The notes: a model not told the origin generated them from the letters alone. A DNA stretch of 48,742 bases from Bordetella parapertussis (GCA_945862985.1 CAMAZF010000015.1:1-48742); one strand, 5' to 3'; shown: positions 1-8,643, counted from the stretch's first letter. Made by a program: numbers and translations.

Positions 1-961
1 TCGCTTCTTTTTTGGGCGTCCATAGTGAGGGGAGTCCTGGGTCGGTGTGCACGATGACTTGTTTGAGAAGGGTGATGAGCGCCTGGGTACCCGAGAGGCC
101 AAGACGCTCACTGAGTGCCTGGCCGACACCCTGCGCGTTGCGAATCAGATCCCGTGCGACCTGATGCCCTTCTTGGGTGAGCGCAAATTCGCCTGAGAGC
201 CTCTGGATATAGCCCAGCGAGACCAGCCTGGTCATCGCCTCAGCCGTCACCATCAGGCCGGTGTAGTTGATGAGTTCCTGCAGGGATTCAAGATCGACCT
301 GCCGGCGAATGAGCAGGGTGGCCATGGTAAAAAAGCCCAGGTCATCCAGACCCAGCGGCTCATAGTGCTTGCGCATCTGCGCAAGCATCTGGTGGTGAGC
401 TCTTCCCAGGAGGTAGCCCAAGAGTTCGTCGTTGTACTCAGCGGAGGAGAGATCGTCTGCCTCTCCAAGGGCAATCTGCTCCAGGTGGCTGGTGAGTGAA
501 TAGCGGCCTTTGGAGTAGGCGAGAGGAGCCCGATCGGTCGCATCAAAAGCCAAAACCTCTCCCAGCAGCACATAGTGGTCACCGGCCTCTACAACCGAGG
601 TGGTCTTGCATTGAAATCGAGCCGCACATTCGGGAAGAAGTGGCGCAGGCGTGACCCCCTGGTCTAGCGTGACGCCCGCGAATTTATCGATGCCAGGCTT
701 GGCGAAGGTGGCCGAGAGCGCTTGTTGATGGGTCGACAGAATATGGACGTTCCAGTGCTGAGACTCTGTGAACGCGGCCAGGCTCTTGGCTGTCTTTGCA
801 AGGCTCCAGAGCACGATAGGCGGTGAGAGCGACACGGAGTTGAAGCTGTTGGCCGTTACCCCGATAGCTTCACCGTCTGCAGCACGTGTGGTGACAATGG
901 TGACGCCCGTCGTGAAGGTGCCAAGCGCACGCCGGAATTCCGTGGGATCTATGGTGGCCAT
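1..961 (-). CDS. hsaB: Flavin reductase (HsaB-like) with C-terminal winged-helix-like extension, 3' end cut by window
   Basis: Reading leftward from ATG at 961, the frame stays open to the window edge (at least 320 residues). Residues 1-160 are a flavin reductase domain, recognisable from FRRALGTFTTGVTIVTT near the N-terminus, GVTANSFNSVSLSPP and a late YSKGRY. Such proteins supply reduced FMN/FAD to a two-component monooxygenase; here the expected partner is the HsaA oxygenase at 33151, which hydroxylates 3-HSA. Mycobacterial HsaB is only about 187 residues. The remaining residues, about 165-320, look like a MarR-type winged helix (LGFFTMATLL, then a recognition-helix-like stretch and a wing ending in FALTQEGHQ). 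The same architecture is known in the reductase C1 of p-hydroxyphenylacetate hydroxylase, where the extension is autoinhibitory. The gene diverges from hsaC over a perfect palindrome (994-1013). The steroid assignment rests on context. Confidence 0.85.
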   Translation of the reverse strand, partial: MATIDPTEFRRALGTFTTGVTIVTTRAADGEAIGVTANSFNSVSLSPPIVLWSLAKTAKSLAAFTESQHWNVHILSTHQQALSATFAKPGIDKFAGVTLDQGVTPAPLLPECAARFQCKTTSVVEAGDHYVLLGEVLAFDATDRAPLAYSKGRYSLTSHLEQIALGEADDLSSAEYNDELLGYLLGRAHHQMLAQMRKHYEPLGLDDLGFFTMATLLIRRQVDLESLQELINYTGLMVTAEAMTRLVSLGYIQRLSGEFALTQEGHQVARDLIRNAQGVGQALSERLGLSGTQALITLLKQVIVHTDPGLPSLWTPKKEA

Positions 962-993
962 GAGCGCATGGTTCGAGAAATGAGTCGGGGGGT

Positions 994-1013
994 CATCGTC
1001 TGCCTGGACGATG
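994..1013. promoter_or_regulatory. 20-bp palindromic operator candidate, site A (perfect)
   Basis: CATCGTC-TGCCTG-GACGATG: both 7-base arms match exactly (14/14). It lies between the divergent hsaB-like and hsaC genes, 32 bases from the hsaB ATG and 56 from the hsaC ATG. The same arms recur in several other intergenic regions of this window. The bound protein is unknown; the LuxR-type regulator at 13189 is one candidate. Confidence 0.7.
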
Positions 1014-1069
1014 TCCTCAAAGCCCGCGCTCGAAAGAATCCCAGTATCCCACCGGAGAGGATGTGCCCC

Positions 1070-1957
1070 ATGTTCCAGGTTCAAGAACTTGCCTATGTTG
1101 TTGCAGCCCACCCCGACCTGTCGGTTTGGAGAACCTACGGTGAACAGGTGCTCGGCCTTCAAGCGCTGGAAGACCAGGGTCGCCTCTTGCTCAAAATGGA
1201 CGAGCGGGCCTATCGCATTCAGGTCGAGCAGGGCGCTGAGGCGCGTTATGTGGCCTCTGGATGGCTCGTTCGAGATGAGGGTGTTTTCGAATCGGCGATC
1301 GCACATTTAAAGGCGCATGGCGTCGCTTTTGAGCGTGGGTCTGCCGAGCTCTGTCAGCAGCGCAAGGTCAATCAGATGCTGGTGGTTCATGACCCGTCTG
1401 GTAACCGACACGAACTGGTCTGGGGCTACCAGTCCGATTTTCGGCGCATGGTCTCGCCTGTTGGGGTTCCAGCCTTTGTCACGGGCGATCAGGGCATGGG
1501 CCACGTCGTGCTGCCCGCGCCGCAATTTGCTGAGACGGTGGCCTTTGTTCGAGATGTCCTGGGCTTCGGGCTTTCTGATCTGTTTAACTTTAAACCGGCG
1601 CCTGACGCCCCCGCACTCCCCATTCATTTCTTTCATTGCAACAACCCCAGACACCATAGTCTGGCATTGGCCGCCTTTCCGGTCCCTTCCGGATGTGTCC
1701 ACATCATGGTGGAGGTGCCCGATATGGCTGAAGTGGGGCGTGCCTTCGATCGACGCATTCAGCATCACATTCCCCTCTCAGCCACCTTGGGTCAACACAC
1801 CAACGACCGCATGATCTCGTTCTACATGAAGACGCCCTCTGGGTTTGATGTGGAGGTGGGTACTGGGGGAGCGCAGGTGGACTGGAATGCACACGTCACA
1901 CACGAGTTCACCACCGTCTCGCTCTGGGGTCACGACTTCTCCGTCGGGCACGCGTGA
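1070..1957 (+). CDS. hsaC: 3,4-DHSA extradiol dioxygenase (HsaC/TesB family)
   Basis: A 295-residue type I extradiol dioxygenase with two vicinal-oxygen-chelate domains, close to the usual 300. In steroid degraders this enzyme opens the aromatised ring A by meta-cleavage using Fe(II). The expected metal ligands are visible: His145 (MGHVVL), His211 (GCVHIMVEV) and Glu262 (GFDVEVG). The His195-His196 pair (NPRHHSLAL) provides the acid/base histidine, as in BphC. I chose ATG 1070 because GGAGAGG (1054-1060) sits 9 bases upstream. The frame could open at 968, but that extension would cover the palindrome at 994-1013 and has no family resemblance. It is the first gene of a long operon, and its stop overlaps the ipdA start (TGATG). 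Confidence 0.93.
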   Translation: MFQVQELAYVVAAHPDLSVWRTYGEQVLGLQALEDQGRLLLKMDERAYRIQVEQGAEARYVASGWLVRDEGVFESAIAHLKAHGVAFERGSAELCQQRKVNQMLVVHDPSGNRHELVWGYQSDFRRMVSPVGVPAFVTGDQGMGHVVLPAPQFAETVAFVRDVLGFGLSDLFNFKPAPDAPALPIHFFHCNNPRHHSLALAAFPVPSGCVHIMVEVPDMAEVGRAFDRRIQHHIPLSATLGQHTNDRMISFYMKTPSGFDVEVGTGGAQVDWNAHVTHEFTTVSLWGHDFSVGHA

Positions 1958-2838
1958 TGCTGGATAAGACCGAGTCACTGGAGGTTGCTGCCGCCCGGGT
2001 TCAAGATGGCATGACCATTGGCATTGGGGGCTGGGGTCCCCGTCGCAAGCCGATGGCTCTGGTGCGAGAACTGATTCGTCAGGGTCGACGTGACCTGACC
2101 GTGGTCACTTACGGTGGCCCAGATGCAGGGATGCTCTGCGCAGCTGGTGCCGTCAAACGGCTTATTTACGGCTTTGTGTCACTGGATGCCATCCCCCTTG
2201 AGGCCCATTGGCGCAAAGCGCGGGAGGCAGGGGCGTTCGAGGCCGTCGAAATCGACGAAGGCATGCTGCACTGGGGACTTCGTGCGGCAGCGATGCGTCT
2301 GCCTTTTCTGCCCACGCGCGTTGGGCTGGGCACCGATGTATTGAAGCACTTCCCGGGTATGCGACTGGTCCAGTCCCCTTATGACGATCAAGAATGGCTC
2401 GTGGCCATGCCGGCGCTTCGCCTGGACGTGGCCCTGATTCACGCCTCACGGGCGGATGTCCTGGGCAACACGCACACCTTGGGGACCGATCCCTACTTTG
2501 ACGATCAATTTGCTCGTGCAGCGGACCAGGTGGTGGTTCAGACCGAGACGCTTCTGTCGCGGCTCGACCACTCGCACAGTGATGACGCGCAGTACAACCT
2601 CTTTGAACGCAGTCTGGTGTCGGCAGTCTGTGAGGTGCCGGGCGGTGCGCATCCCACCACGGCTCCCACGCAATACGGGTGGGATATGGGCCATCTGAAG
2701 GAGTATTCTGGATTTGCCGAGCAAGAACAGGGCTTTGAAGCCTATCGGCAGCAATTCGTTTTGGGCTCAGAGTCGGCCTATCTTGAGGCGGTCGGTGGGG
2801 TCGAGCGCATTCGCACACTCGCACAACCCATCTTCTAG
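1957..2838 (+). CDS. ipdA: CoA-transferase-family ring-C hydrolase, alpha subunit (IpdA)
   Basis: A 293-residue class I CoA-transferase alpha-like subunit with the glycine-rich N-terminal segment MTIGIGGWGPRRKP. In mycobacteria IpdA and IpdB form a heterodimer that acts as a hydrolase, opening the last steroid ring (COCHEA-CoA), rather than transferring CoA. ATG 1957 overlaps the hsaC stop as TGATG; a GTG three bases earlier (1954) is possible but less likely. The IpdB subunit follows 8 bases downstream. Its position beside IpdB, IpdC, EchA20 and FadA6 homologues makes the steroid assignment strong, since the same set forms the mycobacterial KstR2 regulon. Confidence 0.92.
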   Translation: MLDKTESLEVAAARVQDGMTIGIGGWGPRRKPMALVRELIRQGRRDLTVVTYGGPDAGMLCAAGAVKRLIYGFVSLDAIPLEAHWRKAREAGAFEAVEIDEGMLHWGLRAAAMRLPFLPTRVGLGTDVLKHFPGMRLVQSPYDDQEWLVAMPALRLDVALIHASRADVLGNTHTLGTDPYFDDQFARAADQVVVQTETLLSRLDHSHSDDAQYNLFERSLVSAVCEVPGGAHPTTAPTQYGWDMGHLKEYSGFAEQEQGFEAYRQQFVLGSESAYLEAVGGVERIRTLAQPIF

Positions 2839-2846
2839 AGGACATC

Positions 2847-3635
2847 ATGCCCACCTGTACGCTTGCAGAACTCATGATCTCTGCCGCCTCGGAAGCCTGG
2901 CGCAACAACGGCGAGCTCCTGGCCAATGGCATCGGTCCCGGTCCCCGACTGGCCGCTTCACTCGCCAAGCTCTCTCATAGCCCTGAGCTGCTGATGACCG
3001 ACAGTGAGAGTCGTCTGGTGGAGGCGCCGATTCCCCTCGGGCCCCGTTCGGGGCCACTCGAGGGGTATGTGCCTCAATACGCCGGACGCGCTGATTTCTC
3101 GCGCATCTTCGACATGGTCTGGCGGGGTAAGCGTCACGCCATGATTGGTCCCACCCAGGTGGATGGATGGGGCCAGACCAACCTCTCTTGCATTGGGGAT
3201 TATCAAAAGCCAAAGTCTGCCATCCTCGGCGTGCGTGGCCTCCCGGGCAACAGCATCTCGCACCGAAACTCCTTTTTCATGCCCTCGCACTCCAAACGTG
3301 TCTTTGTGTCTCGTGTCGACATGGTCTCGGGCGCTGGCAGAGATCCGGATCAATGGCCCGAAGGCCAAGTGCCTGAGCTGCTCTTTGGCCTGGTCGTCTC
3401 CAATCTGGGCGTGTTCGATTTTGAGGCTCCCGTGGGACAGATGCGAATCCGTAGCCTGCATCCAGGGGTTCAGCTGATCGAAGTGCTGGAGCAGACGGGG
3501 TTTCCTTTGGTGCATGACGATGCGCCAAAAGTCACGCCCATGCCCACCGAGGACCAGCTGGCCCTGATCCGTGGGCTTGACCCTCATGATTTTCGTTCCA
3601 AGATCCTCAAGGGGAATCCGATTGTCGAAGCTTGA
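2847..3635 (+). CDS. ipdB: CoA-transferase-family ring-C hydrolase, beta subunit (IpdB)
   Basis: A 262-residue CoA-transferase beta-like subunit, the partner of IpdA. Recognisable stretches are LANGIGPGPRLAASLAK near the N-terminus and GVRGLPGNSISHRNSFF in the middle, the latter typical of the IpdB lineage. ATG 2847 follows TAGAGGAC with good ribosome-binding spacing and an 8-base gap from ipdA. Together the pair should hydrolyse the ring-C beta-diketone-like CoA ester near the end of the HIP pathway. The 3' end overlaps the next gene by 14 bases. Confidence 0.92.
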   Translation: MPTCTLAELMISAASEAWRNNGELLANGIGPGPRLAASLAKLSHSPELLMTDSESRLVEAPIPLGPRSGPLEGYVPQYAGRADFSRIFDMVWRGKRHAMIGPTQVDGWGQTNLSCIGDYQKPKSAILGVRGLPGNSISHRNSFFMPSHSKRVFVSRVDMVSGAGRDPDQWPEGQVPELLFGLVVSNLGVFDFEAPVGQMRIRSLHPGVQLIEVLEQTGFPLVHDDAPKVTPMPTEDQLALIRGLDPHDFRSKILKGNPIVEA

Positions 3636-4527
3636 TGGCCCTCAGGTGAGCCGTGCTGACGAGAGTCAGTACGAGACGGACACCCCCATTCAGACTGAGC
3701 TCAAGGACGGCGTGTTCTGGATCACCATGGACCGCCCTGCTTTTCACAACGCTCAGAATTCTCAGATGACCTATGCGCTCGACGCTGCTTTCCGTCGTGC
3801 GGTGGATGACGATGCGGTGAAAGTGATCGTCTTGGGGGGGGCGGGAAAACATTTCTCCGCGGGACACGACATTGGAACGCCTGGCCGGGACGTCAACAAG
3901 CCCTTTCCGAGGGTTCACCTCTGGTGGGATCACACAGACAAGCCCGGCGGTGAGTACCTCTATGTGCGTGAGCAGGAGGTCTACCTCAATATGTGCCGTC
4001 GATGGAGAGATCTTCCGAAGCCCACCATCGCCATGGTGCAAGGTGCCTGCATTGCTGGCGGGCTGATGCTGGCCTGGGTCTGCGACTTCATTGTCGCCTC
4101 TGAAGACGCTTTTTTTCAGGACCCCGTGGTGCGTATGGGCATTCCCGGCGTGGAATATTTCGCCCACGCGTTTGAGCTGCCGCCGCGGGTGGCCAAAGAA
4201 TTCCTGATGCTGGGTGAGCGCATGCCTGCTCAACGGGCCTATGAGCTCGGTATGGTGAACCGCGTGGTGCCTCGCGATGCCTTGCACGAGTCTGTGGCGG
4301 CCATGGCAGAGAAGCTGGCACAACAGCCGCGCATGGGCCTGGCTCTTACCAAGCAGGCCATTCATCATGTGGAGGAGCTCAGGGGTAAGCGCACCGCAAT
4401 GGATGCAAGCTTTGCTTGGCATCACTTCGCCCACGTCCACAATGAGCAGGTCACTGGGAATCTCTTGGGTGGATTCGACGCCCAATCCATGGCCAAGGCG
4501 AACAAGCAGCAAGAGGGGCAGTCTTGA
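3622..4527 (+). CDS. Crotonase-fold protein lacking both canonical hydratase glutamates
   Basis: About 301 residues of crotonase fold, longer than EchA20 and similar in size to EchA13-type proteins. The oxyanion-hole segments are present (GAGKHFSAGHDI and GACIAGGLMLAW). Where hydratases have GGGCE and PEI carrying two catalytic Glu, this protein has AGGLML and DPVV, so neither Glu is there. A normal enoyl-CoA hydration is therefore doubtful; isomerase, hydrolase or C-C cleaving activity is possible. I chose TTG 3622 because AAGGGGA (3609-3615) is well spaced; GTG 3571, ATG 3586 and GTG 3646 are alternatives. It sits between ipdB (14-base overlap) and ipdC (TTGA overlap), so it should act in ring C/D degradation. 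The exact step is unknown to me. Confidence 0.8.
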   Translation: MSKLDGPQVSRADESQYETDTPIQTELKDGVFWITMDRPAFHNAQNSQMTYALDAAFRRAVDDDAVKVIVLGGAGKHFSAGHDIGTPGRDVNKPFPRVHLWWDHTDKPGGEYLYVREQEVYLNMCRRWRDLPKPTIAMVQGACIAGGLMLAWVCDFIVASEDAFFQDPVVRMGIPGVEYFAHAFELPPRVAKEFLMLGERMPAQRAYELGMVNRVVPRDALHESVAAMAEKLAQQPRMGLALTKQAIHHVEELRGKRTAMDASFAWHHFAHVHNEQVTGNLLGGFDAQSMAKANKQQEGQS

Positions 4528-5603
4528 TTCAGACTGAACTGACCCGTCGACTGGGTTGTACAGCGCCCATTGTTCAGACTGCAATGGGGTGGGTGGCCGA
4601 TGCTGGTCTCGTCATTGCCTCGACCCGCGCCGGCGCATTCGGATTTCTGGCGGGGGCCACCATCGAGCCCGATGACCTAGAGCCGCAGATCCTTCAGGTC
4701 AAAGCCGCGGTTGGCGCCCAATTTGGTCTGAACTTCCACATGTTTCAGGAGAATGCGGAGGACTGCATTCGCCTGGCCATTGCCCATGGCCTGCGCGCTG
4801 TGAGCTATGGTCGTGGCCCGGATGCAAAGACCATCGCTCGCCTCAAGGATGCTGGCGTACTCTGTATTCCCACTGTTGGGGCGGTTGAGCATGCGGTCAA
4901 GGCTGAAAAACTCGGAGCAGATCTGATCACCATTCAGGGTGCAGAGGGCGGCGGTCATACAGGCCGAGTGCCTTCGAGCATTCTGCTGCCCCAGGTGCTC
5001 GATGCGGTGAAAGTGCCCGTGATTGCGGCGGGCGGATACAGCACCGGTCGCGGCCTCGCGGGGGCCCTCGCGGCAGGCGCCTGTGGCGTTGCCATGGGCA
5101 CCCGATTCATGATGTCCGCAGAGTCTCCAACCCCCAAGCGCACCATGGCGCGGTACCTCGAGGTGAAGGACCCCGGTCAGATCCGAGTGACCGAAGCGGT
5201 GGATGGACTGCGGCATCGAATGATTGAGACCGAGCTCGTTCGCCGATTGGAGTCGAGTTCTGGTCTGCGTCGACTCCTGGTGGCGTTGGGGAATGCCTGG
5301 CGATGGAAAGCCCAGACGGGTATGTCTGTGCATCACCTGGCCCGCGTATTGGTGAGGTCCTTTCGCGAGGATCCAACGGCATTGGCGACGACCATCATGG
5401 CTGCCAATCAGCCCATGCTCATCATGAAGTCCATGATCGAGGATCGACCGGAGGAGGGCCTGTTGCCCTCTGGGCAGGTGGCAGCTGCCATCCGCAGCCA
5501 GGACAGTTGCCAGGACATTGTGAATGCGCTGGTGGCGGAGGCTGAGACTTGCCTGCGCGCGTCCTCTCACTATCTTTCGGAGTCGTCCGGTCATGCAGCT
5601 TGA
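4524..5603 (+). CDS. ipdC: FMN-dependent oxidoreductase of the nitronate monooxygenase fold (IpdC)
   Basis: A 359-residue TIM-barrel flavoprotein of the 2-nitropropane dioxygenase/nitronate monooxygenase superfamily, matching the length of mycobacterial IpdC (about 355). It begins TRRLGCTAPIVQTAMGWV and carries the FMN phosphate-binding segments IQGAEGGGHTGR and PVIAAGGYSTGRGLA, then GVAMGTRF. In the HIP pathway IpdC acts on the hydroxylated HIP-CoA intermediate, introducing or rearranging a double bond, rather than oxidising nitronates. Start TTG 4524 overlaps the preceding stop (TTGA) and has AAGAGGGG 5-6 bases upstream. The 3' end overlaps echA20 by 11 bases. Confidence 0.88.
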   Translation: MIQTELTRRLGCTAPIVQTAMGWVADAGLVIASTRAGAFGFLAGATIEPDDLEPQILQVKAAVGAQFGLNFHMFQENAEDCIRLAIAHGLRAVSYGRGPDAKTIARLKDAGVLCIPTVGAVEHAVKAEKLGADLITIQGAEGGGHTGRVPSSILLPQVLDAVKVPVIAAGGYSTGRGLAGALAAGACGVAMGTRFMMSAESPTPKRTMARYLEVKDPGQIRVTEAVDGLRHRMIETELVRRLESSSGLRRLLVALGNAWRWKAQTGMSVHHLARVLVRSFREDPTALATTIMAANQPMLIMKSMIEDRPEEGLLPSGQVAAAIRSQDSCQDIVNALVAEAETCLRASSHYLSESSGHAA

Positions 5604-6372
5604 GTCTCTCTCATCCGCCTTCTCAGTCTTTTTGGAGCCCAATGGTGTGGCCGAGCTGGTCATCAGTCAGCCACCTGTCAACGCACTGGATAGTGCACAG
5701 TGGCTGGCTCTCGCTCGCCAGATAGAGGCGATCGGAGCCCATGAGCAGGCTCGCGTCCTGATCATTCGGTCGGAGGGAAAAGGCTTTTGTGCGGGCGTCA
5801 ATATCAAGGAGCTCGACCAGTTCCCAGATCGGATCGTTGAGGTGAATCGCGGCAACTACGAGACATTTCGAGCGATTCATCGCAGTCCGGTGCCCGTGAT
5901 TGTTGCGGTCCACGGCTTTGTGCTCGGGGGCGGAATCGGAATGACGGGTGCGGCCGATATCGTGGTGGCCTCTGAGTGTGCGACCTTTGCCCTGCCGGAG
6001 GTTGATCGTGGCGCCATGGGTGGGGGAGCACATCTGCAGCGGCTTCTGCCGGTTCAGAAGGTTCGCTCGATGTTTTTTACGGGCGAAGCGCTCCATGCCC
6101 GGGACGCCATGTCGTATGGGTTCATCGAGACGCTCGTCCCAAGCAAGGACGAGCTGCGTGCTGCTGCCATGCGCATCGCACAGGTGATCGCTCAGAAGAG
6201 CCCAGCCATGATCCGTTTGGCCAAGGAGGCCCTCAATGGCATCGAAGACGGCGACCTCGAGGCGAAGTACCGGTGGGAGCAGGGCTTTACCCTGCAGGCC
6301 TACACCACCAAGGACTCCAGCGAGGCTCGACGCGCCTTCGTGGAAAAGCGCGACGCCGACTTTAAGGGATAG
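5593..6372 (+). CDS. echA20: Ring-opening crotonase EchA20
   Basis: 259 residues. Segment by segment it resembles mycobacterial EchA20: QPPVNALDSAQW, GKGFCAGVNIKE, GFVLGGGIGM, LPEVDRGAMGGGAHL and IRLAKEALNGIEDGD. EchA20 is a hydrolase that opens ring D of the HIEC-CoA intermediate, not a simple hydratase. In keeping with this, the first hydratase Glu is replaced (GGGIGM) while the second remains (LPEVDRG). ATG 5593 overlaps the end of ipdC; the frame extends to 5524, but that extension has no family similarity. Its product should pass to IpdAB, encoded just upstream. Confidence 0.92.
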   Translation: MQLESLSSAFSVFLEPNGVAELVISQPPVNALDSAQWLALARQIEAIGAHEQARVLIIRSEGKGFCAGVNIKELDQFPDRIVEVNRGNYETFRAIHRSPVPVIVAVHGFVLGGGIGMTGAADIVVASECATFALPEVDRGAMGGGAHLQRLLPVQKVRSMFFTGEALHARDAMSYGFIETLVPSKDELRAAAMRIAQVIAQKSPAMIRLAKEALNGIEDGDLEAKYRWEQGFTLQAYTTKDSSEARRAFVEKRDADFKG

Positions 6373-6378
6373 ACCCGC

Positions 6379-7554
6379 GTGAAGATCAACTACACACCTG
6401 AGCAGTCCGAATTCCGTCAGGAGGTTCGCGCCTGGCTTGCGAAGAACAAGCCCACTGCGCGATTTGCCCACCATGAGATTCGGGAGGGGTTTCAACAGCA
6501 CCGGGCCTGGGAGCAGACGCTGGCCGATGCCGGGCTCAGCATGGTGACCTGGCCGGAAGGTTGGGGCGGTCGGAATCGAAACCTCTTTGATTGGCTGATC
6601 TTCGAGGAGGAGTACTACGCGGCAGATGCACCCTTTCGAGTGAACCAGAACGGAATGTTGTTGCTCGGGCCTACCCTCATGGAATTCGGTACCGATGAGC
6701 AGAAACAGAAGATCCTCCCTCGTATGGCGCGCTGTGAGGACATGTGGGCACAGGCCTGGTCTGAACCAGGCGCTGGCTCAGACATGGCGGCCATTCGGTC
6801 CCGAGCGGAGATCAAGGGTGACCGTCTCATCATCAACGGACAGAAGACCTGGTCCACGCGTGCGCTCTTTGCGAACTGGGCCTTTGGTCTCTTTCGAACA
6901 GATCCCCAGTCAGAGCGCCATCATGGCCTGAGCTACCTCATGGTGCCACTCGATGCGAAAGGGGTGACCGTTCGGCCCATCAAGGCGCTCAATGGAAAGG
7001 CTGCCTTCGCAGAACTCTTTTTTGATGATGTGGAGGTGGGCCTTGATCACGTGATTGGGGAGGTCAATAAGGGCTGGCATGTCGCGATGGCCACCGCAGG
7101 TTTTGAGCGTGCGCTGTTGCTTCGCTCCCCTGCACGGTTCTTGCGGACCGCCCATCAACTGATGGAATTGTCTCGCCAGAGGCCAGAGCGGCTGCAGGCT
7201 GACCCCACGCTGATTGCAGACCTGGTTCGCGTGTGGAGCCACACCCAGGCCTATCAGCTCAATGCTTACTGGTCGGTGAGCCGTTATTTGAATGGTGAGG
7301 CCATTGGGGCTGAGTCATCGGCCAACAAAATTTTCTGGTCGGAGATGGACATTCATCTTCATCAAGTCGCGATGCGGGTGCTGGGGCCTGAGTTTGAGTG
7401 CCTCCCTGAGGCCGAGCACTGGGCATCACGCCCTGCGGCGGAGTCGGAGTGGCTGGAAGGCTTCCTGTTCTCTCTGGCCGGGCCCATCTACGCGGGGACC
7501 AACCAGATCCAGCGAAACATCATCGCCGAGCGGATGCTCGGGATGCCGCGTTAA
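6379..7554 (+). CDS. Acyl-CoA dehydrogenase, ring C/D pathway, larger subunit
   Basis: A 391-residue acyl-CoA dehydrogenase with the usual helix-barrel-helix order: an N-terminal YTPEQSEFRQEVRAWL, the FAD/substrate segment WAQAWSEPGAGSDMAAI, and the C-terminal IQRNIIAERMLGMPR. The catalytic Glu of the medium-chain type (YEGT) is Ala372 here (YAGTNQ), so the base would have to lie elsewhere, as in the IVD-type position. GTG 6379 is preceded by AAGGGA with good spacing. The smaller dehydrogenase-like gene follows 12 bases later. Steroid acyl-CoA dehydrogenases commonly form alpha2-beta2 tetramers from such pairs. It most likely corresponds to one of FadE30-FadE33; I cannot say which. Confidence 0.85.
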   Translation: MKINYTPEQSEFRQEVRAWLAKNKPTARFAHHEIREGFQQHRAWEQTLADAGLSMVTWPEGWGGRNRNLFDWLIFEEEYYAADAPFRVNQNGMLLLGPTLMEFGTDEQKQKILPRMARCEDMWAQAWSEPGAGSDMAAIRSRAEIKGDRLIINGQKTWSTRALFANWAFGLFRTDPQSERHHGLSYLMVPLDAKGVTVRPIKALNGKAAFAELFFDDVEVGLDHVIGEVNKGWHVAMATAGFERALLLRSPARFLRTAHQLMELSRQRPERLQADPTLIADLVRVWSHTQAYQLNAYWSVSRYLNGEAIGAESSANKIFWSEMDIHLHQVAMRVLGPEFECLPEAEHWASRPAAESEWLEGFLFSLAGPIYAGTNQIQRNIIAERMLGMPR

Positions 7555-7566
7555 GGGGAATACGAC

Positions 7567-8643
7567 ATGGAATTTCTCTACACCCCTGAGCAGCTTGAGT
7601 TTCGCGATGCCATTCGACGCTTTCTCATGGTGGAGGCGGCACCCGAGTTTCTTCGGGAGATCTGGGAGACGGACAGTGGCCGATCTCCCATCCTCCGTCA
7701 ACGCCTGGCTGAGCAGGGTCTGACGGCTGTTTCGGTGGCGGAGCCTCTTGGGGGGCTGGGTCTCGACGATGTCACCTGGTGTTTGCTGCTGCAGGAACTG
7801 GGCTACTTCGCTATCCCCGACTCACTGGTGGACAGCGCCTATCTTGGCGTTGCGGTGCTCCAAGAGGCGCTGCCACAAGTCTCGCAGTCTGACCGCTCAG
7901 AGATCGAATCAATCCTGAGTCAGATTGCTCAAGGCAGCCTGCGCGTGGCGATTGGGCATCCGGTCAATCGATGGGTCGCAGACGCTGCAAATGCGGGGCT
8001 GCTGATCTGGTTGGATGCCCAGGGATTGGCGTTATTGCGGCCCGGTGACTTCACTTATAGCCCACAGCCTTCACTGGATCTCTCGCGTCGAATCTCTCTG
8101 GTAGAGGCGCATCCCGCCCAATATCTGCTCACGGGTGAGCCTGCGCAGGCTCTGCTGGATTCGGTTGAGGCGAGAGGTGCGCAGAGCGTTGCAGCCCAAT
8201 TGGTTGGTCTCTCCCAGCGCATGCTCGACTTGGCGATTGACTACACCAGCAGCCGCAAACAGTTTGGCAAGCCGGTGGGCAGCTTTCAGGCGGTCAAGCA
8301 CTTGCTCGCAGACGTTGCGACCAGCATTGAGTTCAGCAAGCCCGCTGTGGCGTATGCAGCAGCTGCCCTCGCGAGCCAGTCCCCACGTGCTTTGCAGGCG
8401 GTTCGTCATGCCAAGCTCTTGGCGACGGAGTCTGCGCTGCTCGCCGCACGCAACACCATGCAGGCCCATGGCGCGATGGGTTACACCTGGGAGGTCGACC
8501 TGCAGATGTTCATGAAGCGGGCCTGGGTGCTCGCTGGATGGTGGGGCGATACGATCCATCACCAAGGCGCGCTCTGGTCTGCGCTATCAAACGATTCTGC
8601 GGCCTGGGCCGTCAACAGAGGAATTGGACTGAGTCATGGCTGA
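7567..8643 (+). CDS. Acyl-CoA dehydrogenase, ring C/D pathway, smaller (beta-like) subunit
   Basis: 358 residues with acyl-CoA dehydrogenase fold but divergent in the middle; it lacks the usual SEP..GSD flavin motif. The C-terminal helix bundle is clear (SRKQFGKPVGSFQAVKHLLAD and AHGAMGYTWEVDLQMFMKRAW), as in FadE32/FadE33-type partner subunits. ATG 7567 has AAGGGGAA upstream. It probably pairs with the product of the preceding gene, helping form the FAD site or the active site of a heterotetramer. The 3' end overlaps the thiolase start by 8 bases, indicating translational coupling. Confidence 0.85.
   Translation: MEFLYTPEQLEFRDAIRRFLMVEAAPEFLREIWETDSGRSPILRQRLAEQGLTAVSVAEPLGGLGLDDVTWCLLLQELGYFAIPDSLVDSAYLGVAVLQEALPQVSQSDRSEIESILSQIAQGSLRVAIGHPVNRWVADAANAGLLIWLDAQGLALLRPGDFTYSPQPSLDLSRRISLVEAHPAQYLLTGEPAQALLDSVEARGAQSVAAQLVGLSQRMLDLAIDYTSSRKQFGKPVGSFQAVKHLLADVATSIEFSKPAVAYAAAALASQSPRALQAVRHAKLLATESALLAARNTMQAHGAMGYTWEVDLQMFMKRAWVLAGWWGDTIHHQGALWSALSNDSAAWAVNRGIGLSHG

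Noticed and set aside
968-1069. N-terminal extension of HsaC
   Set aside because: The frame is open, but family members start near 1070, the ribosome-binding site fits 1070, and the extension covers the perfect palindrome.
3607-4584. A 325-codon minus-strand frame opposite the crotonase gene
   Set aside because: No motifs, no ribosome-binding site of note, and it would interrupt a tightly coupled plus-strand operon.
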